In this document: positions 1 to 12,681 of the stretch, piece by piece
Numbering within the stretch: position 1 is the first letter of the stretch
Layout of the letters: the number at the start of each line of letters is the position of its first letter
Assembly: GCA_018398765.1 (NCBI GenBank)
Contig: JAHBMJ010003480.1
Location: forward strand, 1-64,000
Length of the DNA: 64,000 nucleotides
Direction of reading: 5' to 3'
Source of the DNA: Chromera velia
Taxonomy: Eukaryota; Sar; Chromeraceae
Position numbers and translations under genes: made by a program
The notes under the pieces: model-generated
Database searches by the model: none
What the model was told of the DNA's origin: nothing
Seen by the model: the letters and a program-made list of their open reading frames with translations, nothing else

Positions 1-285
1 AATTATTTTAGTTCTATGAAATAGTAAATAGTCCACTATTTTACTATTTATTATCGAAACGTATAAATAGTCAAAATAGTTACTATTTTTTAATTTTACC
101 GGTTCATAGATGCACAGCAAATTAGTGTGTCAAAGAGGGAAAAATAAAAGTTAATTTGTGAAAGATGATTCAAACATCATGAAATGGTATTATAGTAATT
201 AATATTCATTATAAAAATACTATACTAGGTAATCTATTAATTGAAAATAACGTTTTGATTGATATAATATGTGAAGTGGTTTAAA
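1..285. other. AT-rich sequence without a gene
   Basis: Strongly AT-rich sequence with repeated TAGT/ACTATT words at the start. No reading frame or known element is visible. It lies just beyond the stop codon of the armadillo-like gene, so it is 3' flank. Confidence 0.6.
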
Positions 286-1578
286 TTAACTAAGTAAACG
301 CATAAGACGCACGGCCTGCCGAAAGCTCATGGGATGACCCCTGTGGTGTCTGAGTACCGTTGCGTGAATGTGCTCTTGTTCCGTCTGCGCATCCTCCTCC
401 TCTCCTTCCTCTTTCATCATCAAAGGAGAGTGGCTGCCAAGTTCCTCTGGTTTCTTTGGCCTCAACTGAACCATCCCTCTCTGTCGGGATGCCAGGCCCC
501 CTCTTGATGTTAGGTCTATCTCCTGTACCACACCACCGCCCCGTCCACCACTGTGGGGGCTCTGTTCCTCAGGAATATCGGGGACTTCCCCCATCTCCCG
601 CTCTGCCTTTTTGTCCCCCTGTCCCGACCAAGGACGGGATCTGGAGGGAGACCCAAACGACCCCCCCCGTCTCCCGCTCCTCTGTCCCCAACCCGAGGAG
701 GGGTCCACGAGGTACTCTGCTGCGGGGACTTTGGTGAGGTCACAAAGGTCGCCGTGGCAGAGGGAGTAGATCTGAGCGCGGGCAGGGGCGTGAGAAGCGA
801 TGTTCCCCAGAGCTCGCAGGGCCTGTGGGGAGATGAACATGAAAGGGATAGAGAAGTAGACACACATACATACACACACACACACATACACACACACACA
901 GAGGTTCGAATGAATCTGGTGTGATGAAGCTATCACTTTGCAGAGCACGCAGAGACACGGACACAGGACAAAGAAGCGTGTTTTGACAGAGATTTCTTCA
1001 GAAGCACGAAGGCTGTGTCAAATCTAAACACCAGTCATCATAGAATTCAAGAGCACAAATTTGTAGAAGTTGCACAAGCGCTCTGCCGCGACACTCACCT
1101 CTGCTTGCGATTCCAGACGCCTCATGCACGCTGCCAGAGCAGGCACGGCGTTGGCCTCAAAGAAGTACCTCGGGATTCTGTCCGGCATCAGACGCCTACT
1201 TGCCTTCAGTCTGTCTGCCAGCAGTCTGCGTGCCGACATCTCGCTCCTCGGCGCTCCTGCCTGAATTCTGAAGTCGCAGATCGTTCCAAAAGGTTCGTTC
1301 CTGGAGAGAGAAAAGTTCCCGACAGCAAAGAAAGACTCGGGCAGCTGGACGTCGTGGAGGACGGAGCCCCAATCGTCGAGACCAAAGAAGGCAAAGGGGG
1401 TCTGGGAGGAGTCCTCTCGGGTAGAGGAGATCAACGTCAGAAGATGCCAGCTGCATTCATGCGCACTCATCATCACATACAAATATTTTGCATACCTATT
1501 CAATCGCGCAGTCAGTCACTCAAAAGAGAGAAGCGCAAACAGACAGACCAGACAGACAGACAGACAGACAGACAGACA

Positions 1579-1616
<38 letters not shown>

Positions 1617-4600
1617 TACACCGACACACCCACTTACACACACATATATTTACATACACACACATATATACATCCACACACACATACACACATACCACAC
1701 ACACACACACACACACAGAGGGAGAGAGAGAGAGGGGGAGAGAGAGAGGGGGGGGGGAGAGAAAGAGGGGGAGAGAGAGAGCCAGGAACAGACGCTGGCA
1801 GACATGAATACTAGATACATAAGTGCTCTCTCTCTCAAACACACACACGCGCGCGCGAGAGAGAGAGAAGAGAGAGATTACGCACTGTAAAAGCGCACAG
1901 ACCCAATATTGCTTGCCACACTCCGCTGTCCACACGAACACATGGCATTGTATGTCCGGACAAAAACAGCAAAAGACAAGATTGGCAGAGAGGGAACATC
2001 TATGCAACCTCGACGGACCCGTTCTCAAGTTTCGGCACGTTCTCCATCATCACCTCCCCTCCATTCCTCAAAGTGACCCAAAACTTTCCTGCAGCATCGA
2101 GGAACACCATCCTCTTCCTGCATGCACTCTCAACAAGGCAGTTCCAGTGGTGTCGCGCTGCTGCGAACGCACAAACGGACCCTAGGCTCTTCTTCTCCCG
2201 CAACGTCCCGCTCTCTACCGCCAGCTTCAAAACCTCTGTCTTCGAGCTGACGGAGTTACAGGGCCAAAAAATCCACACCGACATCACCCAGTGACCTGAC
2301 CCTTGGGACGGTTGGAGACGGAGGCAGGACTCCAATTGCTTCTGTGCGAACGTATCGGAGAAACACGCAGTGGTCAGGAGACGCGGGGGACTGGCGGGGT
2401 TGAGTCCGTCAGGGTGCAGGAGGATGATCGTGTCACCCCTGAAGGTCACCCCTGACTCTCCTGCAAACAGTCCAGCACCCAAGGGAACTGAGTCAGGTGC
2501 TTTTTCTCTACGGAGTTCTCTGAGGCCGTTTGTGAATGCGTTTCTTTGGAACTCTCGCGGCTCTCTTGCGGCTCTGTTGCTGTTGATTTGGGATTTTGCG
2601 GATGAGAGAACAAGAGGAAGGAGGACGTTGGCGGAGTCGGTGACGTTGCCGGCGCGTTCAAGTTTCAGCCAGCATACGAGACGGTCAGGCATGAAGGAGA
2701 GATTGGCTATGGCGGCACACGCCTCTCGTGCCTCACACGCCGCACCTCTGGCAATAATCTCCAAAAAGCTGTCGCTATGTTCCATGAACACGCGCAGTTT
2801 ATGGAGAGGCTGCAGCCCTGCCTGTGCAAGGGAGGCAACGCACAAAGACGCCACCACACATTTTGTGTAGTGCAACGCAACCCCGCTAGGGAGAGCAGGC
2901 ACCCTGAGTTTGATTGTCCGATTTCGGAGTTTGATCTCGGGAATGGCTTTCTTCTCTTCTGCTTCTCCCGTCTCTTGGAGCATGCCGTTCAATACGATAT
3001 CAGCCGCTCGGAGAAAAGAGGCCTGCCCTTCTTCTTTCTTCGGCTTGCTTCTTTTGTTGGAGAGACCTGGTCGGTCTCTGAGCGGGCGTAAAGGTGCTGC
3101 CTTCTTCTTCAAAGGCACAATGCGGGGAGTGACAAGTCGGGCGATTGCTGCTGTTGCCTGGGTAATACTGCTACCAAGGAACTCACCCTTGCTTCCCAAC
3201 TTCACGCCAACATTTTCGGCTGCCGTGGCTTCTGCCTTCTCTAAAACAACCGCAGGGTGCTGCCGCCAGAGACGGCCGTAGATCTTCTCAAGATAATCGT
3301 CTCTGCTTTGGAGACTCTGATAGAGCCTCTGTCTGTCCCCCCCTCCATCCATCTTCCTCTCTATCTGGGAAAACATGCGCCGTTGCTCTGATGCAATTTT
3401 GTCGTCAACAAAAATCGAGGATGACCCTCGCCAGATACTGCCGAGACGGTGGATGCGCATGACTGCGGAATTGAGGCCTGTCGGATTCTCAAAAGAATGC
3501 GCGACAGAAAGGGAGACCCGTACGAGGTCCCACAGCTGCGGCGCATTCACAGTCGTCAAACGCCACAAAAGGTCCCGATAGGTAAGTGCGGTATGGTCAG
3601 GGATGATACCAATCTTCAAATCTCCACTAGAGGAATGAATGCGAAATTTGGCCTTTCGGGCCCCCACACAGCAAGCCATCAAATGCCCCCCACCCCCTTT
3701 TGCATACTTGGCCTTCTTCAAAGCCTCTTTTGCCATGAATGCATTCAAGGCTTCGTTTGCAAACACATCCTTTTTCTGTAAAGCACACCCCACCACCCCA
3801 GGCAACCCAATCACCCAGGGCCCTTGAGCGTCGCATCCCCGCGCCACCAGGACTCGGGATGAGCCCGGAGCCCCGGACGCCAAACGCTTCAAACTGGCCT
3901 TTTTCCTCAATTGTGCCCCTCTAACTCCCACCCCTCCCTTCCCTGACAATGCATCATTCCACAGAGCTGAGGCAGACTTCGTCCCCCCCGCAGTGGAGGC
4001 ACGGCTCTCACCATCTGAAGTGCCAGCCCCCAGTTCACTTGCCAGGGAGGCGAGAGAGGGTGGACGTGAGTTCAACCCTAGTTTTGTTTTGAAAACGCTA
4101 GTGCGTTGACCTAGGGACACAGCGGACCCCGCTCTCGACAACACCCCCCCTCCCCCCGCCTCACTCTCCTCCACCTCCGCGAGACGTCCTGCCGCAGAGG
4201 TGGTGACAGAGAGACCCCTCTCCGAACGTCTGGAGACGGATGTCCTCGGAGAGGGCACTTGGCTTGGTGCGCCGAGTGAAGCAACGTCGGTTGGTGCGAT
4301 GGTCTTTCGTTCTGCAAACGTCTCTCGAGGGGGCTTTTCTTCTTGGGTGTCGTGTCTCTCTGCGTGTGGATCCTCTGAACCGTCTGTTCGGTCTGGTGGG
4401 TATCCGGGTCTCTGTTGTGTGGGGAGGTGGTGAGGGTGCACTGAGACTAGTGCAAGGAGTCGCAGCAGTCCCCTCTCGCATTCTGAAATCAACCAGGCGC
4501 GTTGACGGAGTGCGAGGGTTTCACTGTTGGAGGCAGCGAGGGTGGTGAGGGAACGGGGGGGTGGGAAGTTTTCGACTGGTTTGGGGGCTCCACTCAAAAA

Positions 4601-7600
4601 CTCTACGGCGGCTCCGTGGGCACTGTATCCTGCAGCAAGCCTCTGGTCTTCTTCTGTTTCATCTGCATTCATCTGTTGTTTTGTCTCTTCTGAATCCATC
4701 ACAGACCTTGCTGATCTGACGGTGTTTGCACGGGCACCCGGGCGCCCGGCATCACTGAGCGAGACGTCGTGGAGGTGCATTCGGGCAGCACCGATTTTTT
4801 CAAAGATCTGTTTTTCTGAAATGTATTCCCAGAGCCTCAACTCTTTCAGTCTCTTCTGCTCTTGCCGGGCCATTGCAAGAACAATCAAGAGGTCTATCAC
4901 GTCCTTGATAAAGGCAAGGGAGTTTTGAGTGGGGTTGAAATCGAACAAACAACGAGAGAGGTGACACACAGATGCCCTGGCGAGGGCAGGAACTCTCATG
5001 GTTAAATCATGGGAGAGGGATGTTGCTAGTGCGGGCAGAACGAGAAGACGGAGAAGTTTCTCGGGGAGAAGAAAGGAAGCATCGAGGGTGCGAAGACGGT
5101 CGGATGGCAACACAAGGAGACACACAGGGTCTCCCAGCATCTCCCACATCACCGCACCACAATACCCGACTAATTTGTATTGCCATTCTTTCCACCCCAT
5201 TTCGGCAAAATTCATTTTCGCCTCAGGCTCATCAGTCTCAGCCTCCTCAAGATCACTCCCGTGAGTCCCCGCTGGGCCTCCTGCGGCTGCTGTGCTTTGA
5301 TGTTTCTGAGTAGAGATACCTGCGTGCGTCAGATCTTCTCGACGGTGAGACGCGATTTTTCGAGATGCAATGAAAGAACGCTCTACTCTCTCCCAACACC
5401 TCCCAATGCCCTCAGTAAAAGCTTTCAAGTTTTTTTCTCGATGGAATGTTTTTCCATTCTTCCTGTCGTCCTGTTCCCTCTCTTGAATATTTCCCCCTTC
5501 TCCTTTCTCCTCTGACACTTTCTTCTCTTCCTCTGGGTCCCCCCCTTCCCCTCCTCCCTCAATGGCCTCTTCCTTGCCTTTCTCCTTTTCCACCTCCTTT
5601 CCGTTGGCCTGAGAGGCCCCAATCTCAAAGTCTGCCTCTGCCACTGTCTCGACCAGACAGGAGACCCCGAACATCCGGATGTACCAGAGGACCACACGAA
5701 GGGACTCAGCAACAATCTGCAGGTATCCGCAGGAGCAGACGAACAAGAAAGAATGAGTCACTGTCTATGGACAGGACACCTCCAACCTATGCTTTTTTTT
5801 TTTTTTTCTCAGTCTCTTTCTTCATCTCTTCCCTTTCACCCCTCTTCCGTCGCCTATGTTCCATTCATCTGTGACAAAAAGGCCGAGACAAGAAGAGACG
5901 AGAGAAAGGAAAAAGACAGAGTGGGTCAGTGGGATCCGACTTCGTTTCCCTAAAGGCATGCACAGCTTGCAAAGCTCAAGCTCGACACAAAAAAGCGCTA
6001 CAGGTTGGATCGAAAGGAGAGAAACGTGGAATCGGTGAAAGCACAAGGAGGCACATCCATTCCTTCATTTTCAGCAGACATACCGGCAGACGGCCGTCCT
6101 TCTCCAGGACCAATCTGAGAGAAGGCCAGTGGACATTGGAAGGCAATTTCCAGAAAATGAAAGTCCCAATCAGATTCAGACAATCCTTCAAAGCCGCCCC
6201 GTGCCACAATCTCAATCGGACCTTCTCTTCCAAGTGGTCGGACGGAAGAACCTCCACCCCCTCATGCTGTGCCATCCATATGAAGGTCACAGGACGTGGA
6301 AGCCAGTGGTTTTGTTGAGCTCGCCTCTCCACGATGAGACCTACCAGTGATTCCTCTTCACTGTGCAGCCGCTCCCCTCTTTCCCTATCCTTTTCTATCG
6401 GCTTTCCCCCCTCTGCCCGTTTCCTCTCTTGTTCCTCCACTTCCACCCGAAGGAACGAGGACACAAGAGGAAGCTGGGAGGTGAGCATGAGGGGAAAGGA
6501 GGAGTTCTTCAGAGCTTCACAGCCCCTACTCTTCAGCATGAGCGAGGAGAGGGTCGCAAGGACCAGGGGCGCAGTCTCGGGAACCTGCACGCCAAGGCAA
6601 TTCTTTCTTTCAGAAAAATTCACAAGGAAGGGAGGGCATGGATGCAAAGGCTCGTTCGTTCATCAATCGCCTGCATGTCGTGCGATGCGCATACGGACAA
6701 ATGGTCTATGTGTCATTCAAAATGAAAGGCAAGATTGATGTCAGAGGAGTGGAAGCTTCATCTACATCAAAATCGCAGGTCAATTACACCGCAACCGTAT
6801 TCTGCGATCAGACCCCTCAATTTGCTTCACTGACCCTCTGCAATGCTCCACACAGAAAGTTGATGGAATCGTCAGTGTCCGTCAAGAGAAAGTGCAAATG
6901 GAAGAACCTAGACACTTGGTAGAGAACCTCACAGCACCAGAGAGTGCGCTCCGTGTCGTCAATGGAGCCCCACCCAATCTCCCGGACCTTCCCTGTGACG
7001 CTCTTGGATTTTTCGACAAACGCCAACTTCACGCAGGAACGGACGATGTCGAGTCTTTTCAGCTCTTTCCGTGCAGACCTGCAAGTCCAAAGTCAATTAT
7101 ATATATGGGGTGGTTTTTATGATCTTCTGTTGTGATTATTCAGCTTTTTATGGGTCAATGTGACTGCGTGAACACATCCAAATGATTAGTCAGCTTTCTG
7201 CAGTGAACACATCCAAATGAGTATCAACCGGGAAAAGAGAGTACTTAGATCGACTTGGCATACAGGGAGGAGACGGCAAGCGATTCGATTCGATCGAATT
7301 GGCTTGCTGACATGAGATAGAAAAAGGAGACGGCGATCTCCAGGACAAAATGTTGCCACTCGACTCCTTCCTGGGACAGTGCGTGAAGGAGCCACAGCAT
7401 GCCGCCCTTCTTGACGAACTCTTCGTCAAATTTCGAGTGGCATTGTTCCGTCTTTCGTCCTTTCAGACGAAGAATCATGTGCTGCAATCTGTAATAGGGC
7501 TCGAACCCCGGACGAAACCTGTGATACTCCTCGACGGTGCATCCTCTTCGTCCTTTGCCTTTGAGGAAAGTCTTTGGAAGACCCCTGACTGAGTCAGCCT

Positions 7601-7763
7601 CAGACCATGCAGCTACAAAGGCCGCGAGTCTTTCCACTGCGGTGGGATATCGGCCTGACGTGAAGACGGCCTCGATGTTCTCAAGCAACGCATGCACAGT
7701 TAACGTTTCCACTGTCCAACGACGAGTCAGGGATTTCAGCACTGCACCGATCTTCTGACTCAT
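286..7763 (-). CDS. armadillo-like repeat protein, six exons, ~1,899 aa
   Basis: Reconstructed exons on the minus strand are 7763-7264, 7078-6928, 6584-6084, 5716-2009, 1401-1099 and 822-286. All five joins keep reading phase, and the exons sum to exactly 1,900 codons with the stop. The start ATG at 7763 opens the first exon. Helical armadillo/HEAT-like stretches occur near the N-terminus (around KKGGMLWLLHALSQEG), in the middle of exon 4, and across the exon 5/6 junction (VPALAACMRRLESQAE joined to ALRALGNIASHA). A long Ser/Arg/Glu-rich, probably disordered segment fills the first half of exon 4, and the C-terminus is Gly/Arg/Glu-rich. No catalytic motif was seen. Such folds usually act as protein-binding scaffolds, so the role is unknown. 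The exon 4 donor could lie slightly upstream (GAG before GTGATG), which would also keep phase. The family call is moderate; gene structure is firmer. Confidence 0.72.
855..901. repeat. (CA)n microsatellite in an intron
   Basis: CA/TA dinucleotides inside the last intron of the armadillo-like gene. On the sense strand they read as a (TG)n tract about 30 bases upstream of the acceptor at 823-824. Confidence 0.85.
1548..1870. repeat. compound microsatellite: (ACAG)n, (CA)n, (GA)n
   Basis: An uninterrupted run of tetranucleotide and dinucleotide repeats in the intron between armadillo-gene exons 4 and 5. Several long reading frames here are only repeat translations (poly Thr-His, Arg-Glu, Cys-Val) and should not be called genes. 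Confidence 0.9.
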
Positions 7764-8147
7764 ATTCTTTCAATCAGTCGATCAGACGAAAAGTGTTTAA
7801 TGGAAATGCATGCACCTGGTGAAAGTGTTGCATGCATATATATATACCGACGAAGATGCTTACGCGTGTATGAGCGAGGTCAGAAGTGCTCTCCTTCTTT
7901 CGAAATGAAGAGACGCAACCCACTTGAAGTACGGGCCTCATTCGACAGAGGTCACATGCACTGCAAATTGCATTGATGTCTGAATTGAGATACCTGACTT
8001 CGTCAGACTAGCTGGCATCAATTTTTAAGTCTCTCGATCGATCATCGCGAAGCAATCAAAGAAAAAAATAATTTGATTTCCTCGGATTCGCTCGTTATTT
8101 TTGCGCGCGCCCGAACTCGATCGTGCAAGCCGCCGGGCCAGGAGCCG
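7764..8147. promoter_or_regulatory. 5' flank of the armadillo-like gene with two TGCATGCA palindromes
   Basis: The 8-bp palindrome TGCATGCA occurs at 7807-7814 and 7829-7836, only 44 and 66 bases upstream of the start ATG at 7763. The same octamer is the described target of the Plasmodium ApiAP2 factor PF14_0633. A regulatory role here is inference from position alone. Nothing else is recognisable before the MITE-like element. Confidence 0.4.
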
Positions 8148-8563
8148 GTTGGGGCCTGAACAATGCCTGTAAAGCCTGCGGCGTGGTAAACGCCGCGGGG
8201 CCGCGGAGCGGCCCCACTCTGCCGAAGGGCGCCCCGCGGCGCGCCGCGGAGGAAAGTTTCCTCGAGTCCGCGCCGCGCCGCGGAGCGACTTTCTAAGCTA
8301 CTCTGTGCGACAAACCATTCATGCAGACTTATAATTGTCAAAACACAGTGAAAACATGCAGCCTCCCGAAAAATTTTGGCGCCTGCGGCGCAAATTGCTA
8401 TGAGTATATATATATATTGGCAGGCCGGGCGGGCGGGGAAGGGTGCGCCGCCGCGGAGGGGCTTGGAAGAGTCCGCGGCGCAGCCGCGGACCAAATTGAA
8501 GAGCCCCGCGGCTGCGCCGCGGGGCTCAAAATGGCGGCTTTACAGGCATTGCATGGGCCTAAC
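8148..8563. mobile_element. MITE-like element with terminal inverted repeats
   Basis: About 30 bases at the left end (8148-8180, containing CAATGCCTGTAAAGCC) reappear inverted at the right end (8533-8563, containing GGCTTTACAGGCATTG). The interior is packed with GC-rich palindromes built on CCGCGG and GCGCGCC. It has no coding capacity beyond low-complexity shadows. Size and structure fit a small non-autonomous DNA transposon. I found no convincing target-site duplication, so a simple inverted-repeat island is the alternative. Confidence 0.5.
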
Positions 8564-9050
8564 TTTTGTAATTGACTTTCAAAAAAAAGGGATCCTCATA
8601 GCTTGGATTTAAATTGTTTGGATTCTGCGTCGAATCTGCGATGGCGATTCGTCGGATGCCGTACGGAGACGCTCGACAACATCCACGTCATTTGTTCCAA
8701 GTGAAACAAACGATCGGGACAGTTTTCGAATGCATATGAAGCTGACTGACAAACAGTCCTGTTTTGTTTGACTTCCATTGTCGGCTTTCGGATTTGCACA
8801 TTTCGTTCTGCCCCCGCTCGATCGAACGGTTTGAGGGAAGTTGTTCGTTTGAAAACGGTGAGACTTCACTGCTTCAAGTGATCTTCTTGGTCAAGTTTGC
8901 TTGGACTTGGAGTGAAAACGCACTGCGAATCCAATATACTCCAGCTCAGGTTCGAGTGTTCGTAACAAAAACGTCAGGATCATTCCAGTGTACGCGCAGC
9001 CGTCCTTTCGAAGCCGCAGCGTGTCTGCCTGCTTCGCTCTGCAAAGAGAT

Positions 9051-9773
9051 ATGCAGGACCAACAGACACATCAACACAGTACACGCAGAGGACACACTTC
9101 CGGCCAGGGGGGTCAAGTTCCTTCCGCCTCATCCGGTCCTTCCTCGCCTGCTCTTGCTTCTTCCCATGTGATTAAATCAGGAGTTCAAATGCTTCCTGGT
9201 ACGACCTTCGGAACGCTGACTCCACCAGATCACAGAGGCGTGCATCAACAGAGAGACGGAAGACCAAGTCGGACAGAGCGAAACGCTATGGCAGGGATGG
9301 GAGCAACCAGTAGCAGCAGTAGCAGTGGCAGTAGAGTGAGTCCAAGCGGTGGGCGGGGTGTCAGTGCAGCCCCCAGGGGGCAGCAGGGGTGTCGAGCGGA
9401 CCTGCGGAATAACCTTGCTGTTCCTTTCAGCCAAAGTCAACGCAACGCGTCCGGACCGTCTCATCGACACCTTGCCAGTCCGAACCCGTCACCTTCCCGG
9501 GGTCTCCATACAGACGCGCATGGAACGGGGGGGTCCGCCCAACAGATGCCTTCATCGGGGGGGAAGAAGAGAAAAAGAGGGACGGCAGGCTTGGACCGTC
9601 GGAAGATTGTGTGCTGCGTTTATTGTGGAGAATTATGTGTAGCCTCATTGGGTCATATGTTCTGGAGAGGGATGGGTGGAGGGGGAGAGTGCGCGAAGTG
9701 TGGGTCGGGAGAATTCGTTTTCGTGCGTGATTGGTCTCCTGGTCGTGAAAACGACGGCCACCATGAATTGTGA
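9051..9773 (+). CDS. hypothetical protein with two C-terminal CxxC pairs, 240 aa
   Basis: Single uninterrupted frame of 240 codons from the ATG at 9051; the frame is open upstream to 8988 but only with a GTG. The first ~190 residues are Ser/Gly/Pro/Gln-rich and likely disordered. A basic patch (KKRKRG) that could be a nuclear localisation signal follows. Near the C-terminus come CVYCG and, about 25 residues later, CAKCG, spaced like the knuckles of a zinc ribbon. No family is recognised. The cysteine pairing is the only argument that this is coding; base composition is like the surrounding non-coding DNA. Upstream exons cannot be excluded. Confidence 0.42.
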   Translation: MQDQQTHQHSTRRGHTSGQGGQVPSASSGPSSPALASSHVIKSGVQMLPGTTFGTLTPPDHRGVHQQRDGRPSRTERNAMAGMGATSSSSSSGSRVSPSGGRGVSAAPRGQQGCRADLRNNLAVPFSQSQRNASGPSHRHLASPNPSPSRGLHTDAHGTGGSAQQMPSSGGKKRKRGTAGLDRRKIVCCVYCGELCVASLGHMFWRGMGGGGECAKCGSGEFVFVRDWSPGRENDGHHEL

Positions 9774-11811
9774 GGAGGAAGGGAGGAAAGTTGGATGATT
9801 GAAGGGCAGAAAGAAGTGTTGGAGGGAACAGAGAGGAAAGAATAGGAGATGGAGGACGATATTGGAATTGTTGGCTTCGATTTGCGGGTGGTGTGCTGAG
9901 GGTGGAGAAGGGAGGAAGCTCTCTGTTGGTTGGAAAGAGGAGGAGGAATATTCCTCCCCTCTGTCCTCTTGTGTATGCATTTATGCTTGCTGCTTTTCCC
10001 CTCCTTCTGTGTATTTTTACTCTCTCTTTAGAGGCGCTTCCCTTGTCCGTGCTTCGACCCGTAGTAACTTGTATCCGTCCTCACTTTTTCAGCTCCCGAT
10101 ACCCACCCGTTTTACTAACCTCCCTTCGCTTCCGTTCGTTCTTCCACTGGCTGGAGAGTCAGGAAAGTTGCCTTGTGTGAATGTGTATTACAACGTGATA
10201 GCTCGGGGCGTTCTCCCTCCCTCAATCTGGCTGATCGATTGATCAGTGGATTGATTGATGGAGTGTGTGCATGCATTACCTGGGCTTGCCTCATTTCCCA
10301 TTTCCTTCCTTCCCCTCTTTCTCCTTCCTCGCACGCCATCAAAGGTTCCATCCGCTCCTCGTTCTTTCCCGGTTCCTTCCTTCGCCCGTTGATTATGAGA
10401 ATTCAGCAGGCAAGTCACTTGAGAGGGCGCCCTCGGTCTTGCTTGCCCTGCCTGTATTCCTGTTTGAGGACAAAAGATCCATCCCTCTTTCTTTCTGGCT
10501 GCGTGCGTCTTCTTTTGACTGTAGGGAGACGTGTGTCTGAGTGACAGTGGGGCCGCTTTGGCAGAGGGAGAAGCAAGATGCCCCCACCGATGTCTTGCAA
10601 ATGCGTTGACACAGCAGGCAAACTTTGAAGGTGAAGCGGTCCCCCGAGAAAGAAAGAAAAGCGGCAGCCAGGCAGGCAGAGGGAGAGAGAGAATTGCAGG
10701 AGGGCCTGCCGAGTTCTCCCTGGCCCTGCCGAACGGAGTAACTTTTAAATAACGATGTGCCAGTGGGGCGTACGTCCTGTCCGTTCCATTCCAGCACATG
10801 CAGCCTTATTTTTGCCCCAACGGTCTGCTTGTCGTCCTCGTTGTCCATCAGTTTGGTATGCACGGAGCTTTATGCATGGTCACGTGCACAAGAGAAGTCC
10901 TTGATTTGGCAGGCAGGGAGGGGAAATGCGCGCATCTGATTCCTGCTTTTCCATTTCGTTACCCGTTCCCTCCCTTCCTCTTCCCTTTCTTTCATCACTT
11001 GGTTGCATCAGCGATGCATGAAATAATTCTGCTTGCTCCTTGATAATTAATCCGGATGGATCGAATGATCTATTGGTTGACCTGGTGATTATAACCTAAG
11101 CTTGGTGATCACTTACACGATAGTAGGCTACCAGTGCATAAATAGGAGACTCCGAGCCCATAGGAGACTCAGATTGTGCAGTGTACATACCGTCATATAC
11201 ACTACAGTTCGTATAAAACTCCATACTGTAAATCTAGGTGTGGATTACAATATATATCTAGATATATTTCTCAGTCTAACATGGATGCGTTCTTTTGCTT
11301 CTCTTTTTCGGTCTCCCTTTCTGGCTTTGTCTTCCCTCTCGGTCGTTTCCCCTGCCACTGCAAGTCTGTTCCGATGCAGGTGGTTTTTAACCATGGTTGC
11401 TTGAGGGTGGAGCTACCCTCTGTTTCTATTTCCATTTCCGCCTTAACTAGGCTTTGATCCATGCAAATGTCCCAGTGGGGCCTAGGTCAATGGATCGAAT
11501 CTATGTAGGAAATACTAGGTTGGCCAGAGCCTATATGGCTCACCGGCTTTAACCTCATCATCATAATATATGATATAATACTCTAGGCAATCTAGGCATG
11601 ATCTGTAGATATATATATCTATAGATATATTTTTTATAACGTATAATATAATATATGTACAGGAAAAAATATACAGAAAAAATATATGAGGTAAGACTAT
11701 ATTAATGAAAACCTTCTTCAAGAAAGGTTCTTTGATGAACCGGCCAATGAAGTGAAAAGCTGTTTACATATTCAATTTATTATATTAAAGAAGTAACATA
11801 GATATATTAGC

Positions 11812-11849
<38 letters not shown>

Positions 11850-12681
11850 GAAAATATAATATAAAAATATATATACTATTACTACAGATCACGCCTAGTA
11901 GGCAATACTTCCTAAGTTGAATCCTAATTTAACTCCTAGTCCTAACTCTCTAGCTCTACAACTAGCTAGTTCTGACTTTTAAAAGTTACTGAGAGTATAA
12001 TGATGATAACAACTGAGTCATAAGTGGTTCAGTATGTTAGGAGTCTACATCTTAGACTAGATCTTAGAAAACTCTGTCTAAAACCATCAACTTATATATA
12101 AAAGAGATGTTTTCCATAATAAAAGCTATCAGGACAAATAAAATGTTTTTTCTACTTTTTTTTTAATATAATGAAGATGCTTTAGAGCTATCATCTATGA
12201 AGATCTCAATTTCGATTCTTAAAAATATGTTTGGAGCTCGGAGTTCTAGTTGGAGCTTCAAACCTAGTTTCAAACCAGACATTTAGAGCATATTTGTTAT
12301 GAATGATTTCCAAGTTACTAGGAGGCTAGTTAAGAGGCTTTCTATAGCAGGTACTAAACAGTACTAGCTATTAAAACGAAACATGCTGATTACTACTGAA
12401 CACATTCTACCTAGCATTCTACTGGTAGAGTACATTATGATTACGTTCTTATACATTCTTAAATTGATTGCTAGGTTATTTGTGTTTTAAGTTATTCCCA
12501 CAATTACACAAAATTAAACCAAACAAAATACGTTATGCCCTAGGTTATGCCTTGCATACGTATCAGTGTTATAAAAAACTGAACACTGGTTTTAAATTAT
12601 ACAATCACCTTGAAGTTATACAAATATATAAGTTAATTGAAGATCATGATTCAAAGCTTTTGACAGATCTGTCAATATATG
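9774..12681. other. intergenic region; AT-rich from about 11.04 kb
   Basis: The part before 11 kb is pyrimidine-rich sequence with short TGAT repeats near 10.23-10.26 kb and no supported gene. From about 11.04 to 12.68 kb the sequence is AT-rich, with a long (TA)n run at 11.82-11.85 kb and frequent CTAG words. The boundary with the gene at 12682 is abrupt. No known element was recognised. Confidence 0.55.

Noticed and set aside
1488-2028. Several long Cys/Val, His/Thr and Arg/Glu reading frames
   Set aside because: They are translations of (CA)n, (GA)n and (ACAG)n repeats in an armadillo-gene intron.
7488-7512. tRNA T-loop-like GGTTCGAGCCC on the minus strand
   Set aside because: No cloverleaf around it, and it lies inside a well-supported coding exon.
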